Positions 26,829 through 35,837 of a stretch of 64,000 bases of DNA are shown here, piece after piece. The position numbers and the translations under genes are program-made. The stretch is from Mucilaginibacter pineti (lineage in GTDB: Bacteria; Bacteroidota; Bacteroidia; Sphingobacteriales; Sphingobacteriaceae): NCBI RefSeq assembly GCF_900101875.1, contig NZ_FNAI01000001.1:868001-932000 (forward strand), given 5' to 3'. How positions within the stretch are numbered: the stretch's first letter is position 1; each line of letters starts with the position of its first letter. A model generated the notes under the pieces. It had not been told where the DNA came from. It was given only the letters and a program-made list of their open reading frames with translations, and did no database searches.

Positions 26829-27890
26829 CTACCCGATAACGTTTTTAACGACGGGTATTTTACTTAACAGATATACCAAAAGCCAGGATAATAAGAAACA
26901 ACATAACGCAATGGCAGGGATGCTAAATAATGGTGTAAACAGGGTGTAATTGATCTCCAATAGATCAAAAATAGACAGGATTAATGCATGGCTAAGGTAA
27001 ATACCAAGCGTGTATTTTCCGGCATTATCCATTATACGTTTTATTACCGGGGACAGCGTTACCCGGGTATGTTTTGCTATCAGCAAAGCACTTGCCGAAA
27101 ATATAGCTATAAACGGCCCCACAGGTTCATAAAACAGGGTACTTAGTTCGTGCTTTTCCACCTGCATATAGTAAGTACCGTAAGCAATCAAAACTACAAG
27201 GCTAATAAATACCAAAATGGACACAATCTGTATCTTGCTGAAGTTAAATTGCTTATAAGCCAGGTAATGCCCCAGCACTAAATAACCTATATAGCCGGTA
27301 AAATTATGCAGATCGACCGCTGTATTAAACTTACTGAGGTATGGTACGCCCAACAGTAGTGTTAAAAACCATATCGCCAAAAAGAACAATATTTCCCGTT
27401 CTGTAGCGTGTTGAACAAACTTGCTTATGATCGGGATCATGAGGTATAATCCCATGAGCAGGTAAACATACCACAAATGATAATAACTGCCCGTTTGAAG
27501 CTGATGCAGAACAAATTTTATGTTTGTCCATGTATTATCACCAAAAGCAAACTCCTGGTTATAGTATTTATAGCTTACATAAACCAAACTCCAAAAAAAG
27601 AATGGAAGAATAAGCCTGCCGATGCGTTTTTTCAAAAAATCACCTAACTCATATTCTCTGTGTAGTAGTAAAGCGCCGGTTATCATCACAAAAACAGGTA
27701 CAGCAAACCTAACCAATGCGTTATAAGCATCCCCAACAATCCAATTGTTTAAGGGCACCGTTTTATACTGAAAAAGTAGTGGAGAAGCAGTGTGCAATAC
27801 AACAACGGCAAGCATAGATAGCAACCGCAAATTGTTTATCCAGGTAATATTTTGCTCTTTGTTTCGGATAACCGTTTCGCTAAATTTCAT
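26829..27890 (-). CDS. acyltransferase 3 family membrane protein
   Basis: This 353-aa protein has about ten hydrophobic segments and the N-terminal WINNLRLLSMLAVVVLHTASPL, with the histidine (VVVLH) typical of acyltransferase 3 (OafA/YrhL-like) proteins. RFAVPVFVMITGALLLHR and LPFFFWSLVYV also match. The family transfers acyl groups to sugars of cell-surface polysaccharides at the inner membrane. The substrate cannot be told from sequence. It stands alone, diverging from the gene at 27998. Confidence 0.85.
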   Translation of the reverse strand: MKFSETVIRNKEQNITWINNLRLLSMLAVVVLHTASPLLFQYKTVPLNNWIVGDAYNALVRFAVPVFVMITGALLLHREYELGDFLKKRIGRLILPFFFWSLVYVSYKYYNQEFAFGDNTWTNIKFVLHQLQTGSYYHLWYVYLLMGLYLMIPIISKFVQHATEREILFFLAIWFLTLLLGVPYLSKFNTAVDLHNFTGYIGYLVLGHYLAYKQFNFSKIQIVSILVFISLVVLIAYGTYYMQVEKHELSTLFYEPVGPFIAIFSASALLIAKHTRVTLSPVIKRIMDNAGKYTLGIYLSHALILSIFDLLEINYTLFTPLFSIPAIALCCFLLSWLLVYLLSKIPVVKNVIG

Positions 27891-27997
27891 CGCCTAAAAA
27901 TAAGTTATTTTGTTTTACAGCAAATAAATTTGTTAAGTACCTTCTCTGATCTGTACAACCGAACAATAATACCGGCATATCTTTCGTATATTTAGTT

Positions 27998-28876
27998 ATG
28001 GATGAAAGCGACGTTGAGCGACTTATTAAGATAAGCAAGGAGCGACCTTTGTTGCCCGAAACCTACGTCCCCTGGAATATTGATCCCATTGCATCGGATA
28101 TTTTTTTACCAGAAGTACTTAACTCCCTTCAGGGACTTGATATTTACGATAACCTTACCGACAGACAAAAGCTTGATTTGGGTCGGCATGAAGTAGTGCA
28201 GGTTTTGTATTCTTATGGCTGGGGCGAAGGTTTATTTTGCGTATTTATGAGCAGGTACATGCTTAGCTTGCAGCCAACAGATGTTACCTATCGCTTTTTA
28301 CTGCGCGAACTGATTGAAGAATACCGACACCAGGAAATGTTTGCCCAAACCGTACAGCACCTGCATGGTCAACCGTTGAAACCTACTCCTCTGCACAGCT
28401 TTATTGGGAAGTTTAGCACCAAATATTTACCGCACGATTATCTTTTCATGGGCAGCCTTGCCATAGAACTTGTTACAGATACTTACGGCAATTATTCTCG
28501 CCGGGATAATAATGTGTATACGGTATTAAGAAAAGTATTCGAGTTGCATAATATTGAGGAAGGCCGCCATATTCATTTTACCAAAGGACTATTGCAGCAA
28601 TACACGCAAAAGGCCGGCTATTTAAAACGGACGGCCTATAGTTTTGTGGTGCTATTCAACATTTACTTTTTGCGTACCATGTATGTTAAAAAGGAAATTT
28701 TTGAACGATTAGAACTCACGAACCCCGAGATCATTTATAAAGCGGCCTTCAACAATTATAAACAAAAATTTGCACAAAACTGCCTGCAAAACATCCTGGA
28801 ATTTGTAGATAGCTGGGGCGGCTTAAACAGGGCAACCCGCTGGGCCTGGCGCAGATTGCTTGATGCCAAAATATAA
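27998..28876 (+). CDS. AurF-like diiron oxygenase family protein
   Basis: This 292-aa, mainly helical protein carries the paired carboxylate/histidine motifs of non-haem diiron enzymes: RELIEEYRHQEMFAQ (ExxH), ELVTDTYGNY and HNIEEGRHIHF (ExxRHxxF). This fits the p-aminobenzoate N-oxygenase AurF family, members of which oxidise amines or other small substrates. No biosynthetic cluster surrounds it, so the substrate is unknown. It ends 6 bases before the convergent permease gene. Confidence 0.8.
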   Translation: MDESDVERLIKISKERPLLPETYVPWNIDPIASDIFLPEVLNSLQGLDIYDNLTDRQKLDLGRHEVVQVLYSYGWGEGLFCVFMSRYMLSLQPTDVTYRFLLRELIEEYRHQEMFAQTVQHLHGQPLKPTPLHSFIGKFSTKYLPHDYLFMGSLAIELVTDTYGNYSRRDNNVYTVLRKVFELHNIEEGRHIHFTKGLLQQYTQKAGYLKRTAYSFVVLFNIYFLRTMYVKKEIFERLELTNPEIIYKAAFNNYKQKFAQNCLQNILEFVDSWGGLNRATRWAWRRLLDAKI

Positions 28877-28882
28877 TACCTG

Positions 28883-29932
28883 TTAAGTAACAGGGTTTAT
28901 CTTTTTCACATACAACTCATCAACAAGGATCATCAATATAGCCAGTAACGGTACGGCCAATATAACTCCCAAAACACCGGACAATGTACCCATTAATACT
29001 TGGGCAAGTATGGTAAGCGCCGGCGGCAAATCAATCATCTTTTTTTGAATAATGGGCGTAACCACATAACTAACAACAGTTTGTGTTACTATATACATCA
29101 GCGCTACTATAATAGCTGTATTTGTGCTGATGGTAAGTCCAAGCAATACGCCGGGGATCATGGCTACAAGCGAGCCAAAGTTGGGAATGAGTTTCAATAA
29201 GCCTGCAAGTAGTGCGAGTACCAAAGCAACCGGGATACTCATGACACCCAAGCCAAGGGTAAGCAGAATAAATACCAATACCATTGATAACATCATACCT
29301 TTTAACCAGCCTTTGAGCGACAGGCTAATACGGTTAATTACATGTCGCCCCAAGTCTTTCTTATCTTCGGGAATCAAGCTTATGATACCATTCTTATACA
29401 GATCGGGGTTGGTGGTAAAGAATATCGCCAGAAATAGAATAATGTACAGATCGCCCATTACGCCAAAACTTGTACTAAAAAATTGTTTCGCGGTGGTAAA
29501 CAACTGATCTGAATTATCGTCTGATAAATTGGCCAGTATTTGACTGCCAATATCAGTTTCGGCCATCTTCTCTTTGGCTGTATGTATGGTATTTGGCAGC
29601 GTATGGCTTAAAACCGATACCTGGTTGGCTATTTTTGTTCCCATAAACCAAAATAGTATTGCCAGAATTATAAACGAACCAACCACCGAAACGGCCATAC
29701 TTAGGCCGCGCTTCCATTTGGTTTTTCGCTCTATCATATCTCCCAACCCATGAAAATATACGGCTATTAAAGTACCTGCAAGTACCATCAATAATACATT
29801 AAAAGCAACTCTTGCAATCAGAATAACAACCACAAGCAACGCAACTATCGCCACCGTGTGCCATACTTTTTGAATATAGGTAAGTTCTTTTTGAATTGAT
29901 TTATTGGTTGGTTGCTTGTTTTCAGATGACAT
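28883..29932 (-). CDS. AI-2E family transporter
   Basis: This 349-aa membrane protein has paired N-terminal hydrophobic segments, a central soluble helical region, and the C-terminal membrane block LVALLAGLLKLIPNFGSLVAMIPGVLLGL characteristic of the AI-2E/PerM permease family. Members are linked to autoinducer-2 export or Na+/H+ antiport, but most are uncharacterised. It is probably monocistronic, convergent with the diiron gene. Confidence 0.9.
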   Translation of the reverse strand: MSSENKQPTNKSIQKELTYIQKVWHTVAIVALLVVVILIARVAFNVLLMVLAGTLIAVYFHGLGDMIERKTKWKRGLSMAVSVVGSFIILAILFWFMGTKIANQVSVLSHTLPNTIHTAKEKMAETDIGSQILANLSDDNSDQLFTTAKQFFSTSFGVMGDLYIILFLAIFFTTNPDLYKNGIISLIPEDKKDLGRHVINRISLSLKGWLKGMMLSMVLVFILLTLGLGVMSIPVALVLALLAGLLKLIPNFGSLVAMIPGVLLGLTISTNTAIIVALMYIVTQTVVSYVVTPIIQKKMIDLPPALTILAQVLMGTLSGVLGVILAVPLLAILMILVDELYVKKINPVT

Positions 29933-30021
29933 AGATCAGTTTTTAATGGATTTACCTATGTTGACAATATTTACACTTAAAAGTTTTAGCAGCCTCTTAA
30001 TATTGTTAAATTAATATTAAG

Positions 30022-30058
30022 AATCCGCCCTACAATACCAAATTTCAATAGGCGGATT
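30022..30058. terminator. hairpin, possible terminator
   Basis: AATCCGCC pairs with GGCGGATT across a 21-base loop. It lies between the permease start and the esterase stop, and could end the leftward esterase transcript. It has only a weak T-rich tail. Confidence 0.4.
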
Positions 30059-30169
30059 AGGTTATTTTGTCATTTAACGCCCTGAACATATCGAAAATCC
30101 ATAGATAGGCTTAGGGCTATTAAATTTTGTGTTAAATTTTTAGCAGATTATTTCGGGATAAAATAAAGT

Positions 30170-30898
30170 TTAAATGTAATTGGCAACCATTTGGCGCCAT
30201 GAGCGGGCGCGGTGCGCTTCTTCGTCCCAGATGTGCAGGGAGGCGCGAATGCCTTTTTCGGCAAGTTTATCGTTCAGGGCCAGGTTACTGCCCAGCAACA
30301 CATCCTGTTGCCCTACTGCCAGCACAATGGGGATCTGCTTGATGCTGTTAAGCTGATCCTCGTCGGTAAGGTTGGTGAGGTATTGCAGCGGCATATTAAA
30401 ATAGATATTCTCGTCCCAATAGCCATCCAGCAAATCTCCATAATGGCCTATTTTGTTGGTAACATCGTAGCGGCCGCTCATGGCCACAACCTTATTAAAA
30501 GTATGAGGATGGCGCAAGGCAATATTAACCGCATGAAAAGCACCCAAACTACAACCTGCCACTATTTTAAACGAGCCGGGATTTTTTTGTTCGATAAAAG
30601 GCATCACCTCATTCAATATATAATTTTCATATTGAATATGCCGTTCAATCCGCTGCGCAGGATGGCTTAGGCCATTATAAAAACTTTCCCTGTCAATACT
30701 ATCAACGCAGTATACCTGTATAAAACCGTTTTCAATTTTAGATCGCAACGATTCAATTACCTTCCACTCCTCATATTCGTAAAAGCGGCCCATACGCGCC
30801 GGGAAAAATAAAACAGACGCGCCTGCATGCCCAAATACCAGCATTTCCATATTTTTTTGAAGTGCGGGGCTGTACCACTGAACGTATTCCCTATTCAT
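30170..30898 (-). CDS. esterase family alpha/beta hydrolase
   Basis: This 242-aa protein belongs to the putative esterase family (PF00756-like, related to S-formylglutathione hydrolase and enterochelin esterase). The nucleophile elbow is AGCSLGAFHA (GxSxG), the acid is probably the Asp in VLAVGQQDVLL, and the histidine is in DEEAHRARSW. It has no signal peptide. It lies 35 bases after the SGNH hydrolase gene, so the two are probably co-transcribed. The natural ester substrate is unknown. Confidence 0.85.
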   Translation of the reverse strand: MNREYVQWYSPALQKNMEMLVFGHAGASVLFFPARMGRFYEYEEWKVIESLRSKIENGFIQVYCVDSIDRESFYNGLSHPAQRIERHIQYENYILNEVMPFIEQKNPGSFKIVAGCSLGAFHAVNIALRHPHTFNKVVAMSGRYDVTNKIGHYGDLLDGYWDENIYFNMPLQYLTNLTDEDQLNSIKQIPIVLAVGQQDVLLGSNLALNDKLAEKGIRASLHIWDEEAHRARSWRQMVANYI

Positions 30899-30933
30899 AT
30901 TAGATGCTGCAATATGGTGGTACTGTATGATAT

Positions 30934-31545
30934 TTATATTAACTCAGTATGAAAACTTTCTGATAATCGGGCACTGATAATTTGTTTCCAAAGGGCGTAA
31001 CCCTTGGGGCTTAAATGAAGACCATCTGCCTGAAAGTATTCCTTTTCGGGATAACCATCCTTATTCAGCATCTGGTTATAAATATTAATGAACTTCCAGT
31101 TATTATCATGCCTGATGATCTCGTTTTCGATGATATTATTGGTGTATTTCAATATCTCTTTCAGGCTCCAGCGGGCTATGCTTGGCTTTATAGAAACATA
31201 GTAGCATGGAATATTACCAAACCGGTCGTTTATTTGATGTACCAATTGCTGAAAAAATATAAAAACCTCTTCAGGATGCCTGCCATCGCCTAAGTCATTA
31301 TCACCGGCGTATATCACTATTGATTGTGCATCGTAAGGGGCTACAACGCGGTTAAAAAACCAGGAACATGCAGCAAGCGTCGATCCGCCGAAACCCAGAT
31401 TGGCGGGTTTAAACGCTGCCAGATCAGTATCAAGACTATTCCACAACCGGATAGATGAACTTCCATAAAACAAGGTGGCAGGCTGTTCGGTTTGCTTTAA
31501 CCGCTGTCTTTCCAACCCTTTAATCTCTTCTTCGTACCAAAACAT
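30934..31545 (-). CDS. SGNH/GDSL hydrolase
   Basis: This 203-aa protein has the SGNH blocks in order: FYGSSSIRLW (block I serine), LGFGGSTL (block II glycine), IVIYAGDNDLG (block III GxND) and ADGLHLSPKGY (block V DxxH). Such enzymes are lipases, esterases or carbohydrate deacetylases. It has no signal peptide and is probably cytoplasmic. It is the first gene of a two-gene unit with the downstream esterase. Confidence 0.9.
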   Translation of the reverse strand: MFWYEEEIKGLERQRLKQTEQPATLFYGSSSIRLWNSLDTDLAAFKPANLGFGGSTLAACSWFFNRVVAPYDAQSIVIYAGDNDLGDGRHPEEVFIFFQQLVHQINDRFGNIPCYYVSIKPSIARWSLKEILKYTNNIIENEIIRHDNNWKFINIYNQMLNKDGYPEKEYFQADGLHLSPKGYALWKQIISARLSESFHTELI

Positions 31546-31663
31546 AAAAACTCAACTATCGTATTAGTGGATAAATTTATAAAATAACAATTAAAGATGA
31601 AGGTAACATTAAATATAAAAGACATTGAACCTACATTACCCCTCAAATTTCTCCCTATACAGC

Positions 31664-31697
31664 AAAGCGCCTGCCATTTTTAAATGACAGGCGCTTG
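31664..31697. terminator. rho-independent terminator
   Basis: AAGCGCCTG and CATTT pair with AAATG and CAGGCGCTT in a strong hairpin, 22 bases past the stop of the leftward 105-aa gene at 31719. Confidence 0.75.
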
Positions 31698-31718
31698 CTT
31701 ATTTATTATCTGTGAAAT

Positions 31719-32036
31719 TTAAGAGGCTTTTTTAAGCACCACCTGATAAGCAGGTTCGGCTTTTAAACCGCGTTTTACAGTTGTTACAACAGATTCGCTG
31801 AATTTATCCTTTAATTTTCTAAATATTTCGAAGCTAAAAGCATCCTGCATAGGTAAATTATATTTTGCGATGGATGCCGGATGTAATTGCAAACTATCAA
31901 CCGCCACTTTTAAATTCATGTGGTTAATATGGGTAAGGCCCGTTTCTTTATCGGTATCAAATACCACAAAGGTATCTATCAATTTGCCCTCGGCATCAAT
32001 GTAGATCACTGATTCATGTTCGTTAAATGCTTTCAT
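31719..32036 (-). CDS. hypothetical protein, 105 aa
   Basis: No family is recognised. The protein is soluble and starts MKAFNEHESVIYIDAEGKLIDTFVVFDTD, with an alternating hydrophobic pattern suggesting a beta-strand pair, then a helical region rich in lysine (FEIFRKLKDKFSESVVTTVKRGLK). It stands alone with its own terminator downstream. Its coding pattern is credible (no overlap, strong stop-terminator pair), but no function can be offered. Confidence 0.7.
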   Translation of the reverse strand: MKAFNEHESVIYIDAEGKLIDTFVVFDTDKETGLTHINHMNLKVAVDSLQLHPASIAKYNLPMQDAFSFEIFRKLKDKFSESVVTTVKRGLKAEPAYQVVLKKAS

Positions 32037-32135
32037 AATAGTGGATGTATTATAATAACCTTAACCAACAGTAAATGTTTTACTGTTTACATTAATTTAC
32101 AACGAAATAAAAATCAAGTGATTTATATGACAAAT

Positions 32136-32951
32136 CTATACGCCGCCAAATATAGAAAACCCTCCGTCAACACAAATCATAGAGCCGGTCACAAACTTAG
32201 ATGCATCGCTAAGTAACCATACCAGCGCGCCAATCAACTCGTCTGGGTTACCGAAACGTTTGAATGGTGTTTGATTGATAGCCAGCTGGCCTCTTTGGGT
32301 ATAACCACCCTCCGGAGTGGTGAGCAGATTACGGTTTTGCTCGGTAATGAAAAAGCCCGGAGCAAGCGCATTCATGCGAATAGCATCGCCATAACGATTG
32401 GCCAGTTCAACGGCAAACCACTGGTTATAACAATCAACCGCGGCCTTGCCAATGTTGTAGCCCAGCACCTTGGTTATGGCGCGTTTAGAGTTCATAGACG
32501 AAATATTTACTATGCTGCCCCTGCCTGTTTCTGCAATAGCCTCGCCAAAAACCTGGGTTGGAATAATGGTTCCCCAAGTGTTAAGGTCCATCACGCTTTT
32601 CATTCCTGCAATGTTCATTTTAAAAATATCTTCGTCGGGTTGCAATACGCCTTGCGGCATATTACCTCCGGCTCCATTCACCAAGCCGTCCAGCCTGCCA
32701 AAGGTATTCAGCAATTTGATTTTGGCTGTCTGAAGTTCGGCCTCGTTTAAAACATCGGCAACAAGTGCAACTGCTTTACCACCGTTTTTGTTGATGGCAT
32801 CGGCCCGTTCCTCAGCTATGGCAGCATTTCGACCCAAAATACCAACTGCACCGCCAGCTTCAACAATGCCATTTACAAACGAGTTACCCAATATGCCTGT
32901 ACCGCCCGTAACAACGATTACCTTACCGGCTAATGAAAAGTTATTTTCCAA
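32136..32951 (-). CDS. SDR family oxidoreductase, probable sugar-acid dehydrogenase
   Basis: This 271-aa short-chain dehydrogenase has the cofactor motif TGGTGILG, the NGAGG motif (VNGAGGN), and the catalytic Ser in NISSMNS followed by YNIGKAA. It resembles Bacteroidota SDR enzymes annotated as D-mannonate oxidoreductase or KduD-like 2-deoxy-3-ketogluconate dehydrogenases. It follows kduI by 26 bases, so a uronate catabolic role is likely. Which keto-sugar it reduces cannot be settled from sequence. Confidence 0.85.
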   Translation of the reverse strand: MENNFSLAGKVIVVTGGTGILGNSFVNGIVEAGGAVGILGRNAAIAEERADAINKNGGKAVALVADVLNEAELQTAKIKLLNTFGRLDGLVNGAGGNMPQGVLQPDEDIFKMNIAGMKSVMDLNTWGTIIPTQVFGEAIAETGRGSIVNISSMNSKRAITKVLGYNIGKAAVDCYNQWFAVELANRYGDAIRMNALAPGFFITEQNRNLLTTPEGGYTQRGQLAINQTPFKRFGNPDELIGALVWLLSDASKFVTGSMICVDGGFSIFGGV

Positions 32952-32977
32952 TGTGTTTATGTTTTATGTTGATGAGT

Positions 32978-33808
32978 TTATCGAAGATCTGTTATAGCAA
33001 TGGGGTCCATATCCGTATAATCGAGATTTTCACCCGCCATACCCCATATAAAACTATAGCTCGCCGTACCGCTGCCCGAGTGGATACTCCAGGGAGGCGA
33101 AACTACCGCATCATAATTATCAAGGGTAATATGCCTTGTTTCGTCACCCTCGCCCATATAATGAAAAATCTTTTGCCCCTCAGGTACATCGAAATAAAAA
33201 TAAGCCTCCATCCGGCGGTCATGTACATGAGCGGGCATGGTATTCCAAACGCTGCCATCATGCAAAATGGTAAGTCCCATTACCAACTGGCAGCTTTTTA
33301 TCCCTTCCAGGTGAATGTATTTATTTATGGTTCGATAATTTGCTGTTGATGCCGAGCCAAGTGTTACCTTAACTGCATCGGCATTGGTTAATAACGTAGT
33401 TGGATGCGTTGCATGTGCGGGTGCCGAAAGCAGGTAAAATACCGCGGGCGTTGCGCTGTTGTTACTGGAAAATGTTACGTTTTTTGTCCCCTTGCCAATG
33501 TACAGGCAATCCAGCTTTTTGAGTTCGAAAGTTTGCCCGTCTGCTATAACCGTGCCATCGCCGGCCACGTTGATGATTCCTATTTCCCGGCGTTCCAGAA
33601 AATAATCTGCACGCAGGTTAGGGTAATTGGGTAGTGCTAATTCTTTATCTGTTGGATTGGCAAAACCTACGATCATCCTGTCGTAATGGGTATAGGTACA
33701 GTTTATCCGGCCCGGTTGTACCTGTTTATCAATCAAAAACCGCTCGCGTATACGTGCAGTTTGGTAGATTTTAAAGTCTTCGGGATGTACACTGTGTAAT
33801 ACTTTCAA
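32978..33808 (-). CDS. kduI: 5-keto-4-deoxyuronate isomerase
   Basis: This 276-aa cupin-fold enzyme interconverts 5-keto-4-deoxyuronate and 2,5-diketo-3-deoxygluconate in breakdown of pectin and other uronate polymers. The metal-binding block PAHVHDRRMEAYFYFD and a further histidine in PPWSIHSG are present, and the length is standard. It is the first gene of a two-gene unit with the SDR. No polysaccharide lyase is nearby. Confidence 0.93.
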   Translation of the reverse strand: MKVLHSVHPEDFKIYQTARIRERFLIDKQVQPGRINCTYTHYDRMIVGFANPTDKELALPNYPNLRADYFLERREIGIINVAGDGTVIADGQTFELKKLDCLYIGKGTKNVTFSSNNSATPAVFYLLSAPAHATHPTTLLTNADAVKVTLGSASTANYRTINKYIHLEGIKSCQLVMGLTILHDGSVWNTMPAHVHDRRMEAYFYFDVPEGQKIFHYMGEGDETRHITLDNYDAVVSPPWSIHSGSGTASYSFIWGMAGENLDYTDMDPIAITDLR

Positions 33809-33944
33809 AGCGCTAATGATTTGCAGGCATAATAGATATGCAATTTTACAACCTTAACAGGTATTTTAAAAACAAAGCACACTATTTCTACTCCAACGTT
33901 ATAGTGTACGTTCGGGATAACTCAATTGCTCTTAATAATAATGT

Positions 33945-35201
33945 TTACTTAAAACTTTCGGGTTTGAACAGCACCTTACCATCGCGTTTTATTTGCCACG
34001 CCGTTATGGGATTCATATGATAGCCACTTGCACTAATGCCACGGGCTTCAATCAGTTGCCGTAGGGTTGGCTGAATGTAATTGGTTTCGTCTATAGCGCG
34101 GCTCAAAATCTCGGTTTCATCACCCCGCCATTGCCAAAGGTGCCTGAAATAAGTATGGGCTTTATCCAGTACGGGCTCCTGAAGGTTGGTAGCATTCCAG
34201 CTTTTACCGGCATCGGTACTTACTTCAACCTTGATGATTTTACCCCTGCCAGACCATGCTATACCCCTTATCTCCACCCAACCACGCTCCAACTGGTTAG
34301 GATAAGCCGGATAAGTAATGATCGACCGTGCATCCATCTCAAAGCTAAACTGCCTTATTTTGTCTTTTACAGGGTAGGTATATTTTGATGTTTCTTCGCG
34401 GGTCATGAAGGGCTGGTCTGAAAGTTCTACCCTGCGGATCCATTTTACATTGGTGTTACCCTCCCAGCCGGGCAATAACAATCTGGCCGGATACCCTTGC
34501 TCGGGCCGGATGGCTTCGCCGTTTTGGGCATATACGATCATGGCATCGTCCCAGCCCTTTTTTACCGGGATGCTGCGGGTTAATAAGGCAGCATCTGATC
34601 CTTCGGCTAAAAACCATGTCGCTTTGGGCTCAACTCCCACTTCTCTGAACAGGGTTGACAACATTACCCCTGTCCATTCGCTTTGACTGGTAAGGCCGCA
34701 GATCTCCTGCGGGGTCATGGTTTCTTTGCTTGTTCTGAAATTACCAGAGCATTCTAAAAAGCAGGTGCGGGTTACCGACGGGAACCTTTTCAGGTCGGAC
34801 AGTTTGAACACCATAGGCTTACCAACCATGCCATGGATCAAAAGTTCATATTTATCCGGGTCGATAACCGGCACACCTGCGTGATGCCTTTCGTAATGCA
34901 GATCAGACGGGGTAATGGTACCGTACAGATCCTGCAACGGCGTACGGGATGAAGTATCGGAAGTTAAGCGTACCGGTTTTTCAAACAATGAGCGTTTGCC
35001 TACCGTACTCGGCCCTGCTCCGGTTATTTTAGTGGGGTCACCGTTTTTTATTAATGTTTGAGCACCGGCAGTTTGCACCCACTTAGTTAAAGACGATTGC
35101 AGTAATACAATTGCCGTAGTAGCCGCGCCACCGAGCAAAAACCGCCTGCTGATCTTATTTTTAACCGGTTCTTCTCCGGGCTTTTCTATTGGTTCATCCA
35201 T
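33945..35201 (-). CDS. sulfite oxidase-type molybdoenzyme (SorA/SoxC-like)
   Basis: This 418-aa protein has a twin-arginine export signal (SRRFLLGGAATTAIVLL at 18-34) and the molybdopterin-binding cysteine C151 in FLECSGNF. A C-terminal dimerisation (Mo-co dimer) domain follows around 290-400. It fits periplasmic sulfite dehydrogenases that oxidise sulfite to sulfate and pass electrons to cytochrome c. The cytochrome gene ends 15 bases upstream, supporting a two-subunit enzyme. The cluster as a whole (YeiH-like exporter, DoxX-like proteins) points to handling of sulfite or thiosulfate. Confidence 0.9.
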   Translation of the reverse strand: MDEPIEKPGEEPVKNKISRRFLLGGAATTAIVLLQSSLTKWVQTAGAQTLIKNGDPTKITGAGPSTVGKRSLFEKPVRLTSDTSSRTPLQDLYGTITPSDLHYERHHAGVPVIDPDKYELLIHGMVGKPMVFKLSDLKRFPSVTRTCFLECSGNFRTSKETMTPQEICGLTSQSEWTGVMLSTLFREVGVEPKATWFLAEGSDAALLTRSIPVKKGWDDAMIVYAQNGEAIRPEQGYPARLLLPGWEGNTNVKWIRRVELSDQPFMTREETSKYTYPVKDKIRQFSFEMDARSIITYPAYPNQLERGWVEIRGIAWSGRGKIIKVEVSTDAGKSWNATNLQEPVLDKAHTYFRHLWQWRGDETEILSRAIDETNYIQPTLRQLIEARGISASGYHMNPITAWQIKRDGKVLFKPESFK

Positions 35202-35216
35202 AAAACTGCTTTAACA

Positions 35217-35834
35217 TCAACGGACTTCAGGGCCTCCCCTGCGGTCATCAGGAATAAATAATTTACGGGCAGGCATATTTATCTTGTACAGGTTATGCGC
35301 ATTTATAACCATATCTGGCTTGATGATATTATTCGCGCTCAACAGGTACGCGGTAATACTATATACCTCATTATTTGTTAAAGAACCCGGCGCATTATAA
35401 GGCATCGCCCTGCGTACATAGTCAAAAATGGTGGTGGCATAGGGCCAGTAATTACCTATCGTTTTAATTTTAGATATGCTGTCGCTCGCCAGTTCCGGGG
35501 CTGGTAACTTTTCGCCAGCGGCAGCTTTACCGTTTGCACCGTGACAGGATGCGCATTTAGTTATATAAATAACATTTCCTTCCTTCGGCGTACCTAAGCC
35601 AGGCGGCAAGCCTGTCCCATTTGGTAGAATAGCAATAGCTACGGAATCTATCTGTTGTTCTGTTGCCACTTTGCCAAAGCTAAAGGTTGATGGCCATTTG
35701 GAGGTGTCGGCAGTAATAGTTTGCCTGGGCAAACTATTACTGCTTTTAAACCCGGTTGTACCAAGTAGCAATAGCAGCATAGCGCTTGCCATTACCACAA
35801 CATAACGGTTCATTAACCCCCAATGCGTTTTCAT
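35217..35834 (-). CDS. c-type cytochrome, probable electron acceptor of the sulfite dehydrogenase
   Basis: This 205-aa protein has an N-terminal membrane anchor or signal (YVVVMASAMLLLLLG), a single haem site CASCH at 94-98, and a probable methionine axial ligand at M144 (RRAMPYNAPG). It resembles SorB/SoxD-type monohaem cytochromes. It overlaps no gene but sits between the exporter (3 bases) and the molybdoenzyme (15 bases), so the three are co-transcribed. It should act in the periplasm. Confidence 0.9.
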   Translation of the reverse strand: MKTHWGLMNRYVVVMASAMLLLLLGTTGFKSSNSLPRQTITADTSKWPSTFSFGKVATEQQIDSVAIAILPNGTGLPPGLGTPKEGNVIYITKCASCHGANGKAAAGEKLPAPELASDSISKIKTIGNYWPYATTIFDYVRRAMPYNAPGSLTNNEVYSITAYLLSANNIIKPDMVINAHNLYKINMPARKLFIPDDRRGGPEVR

Positions 35835-35837
35835 TTA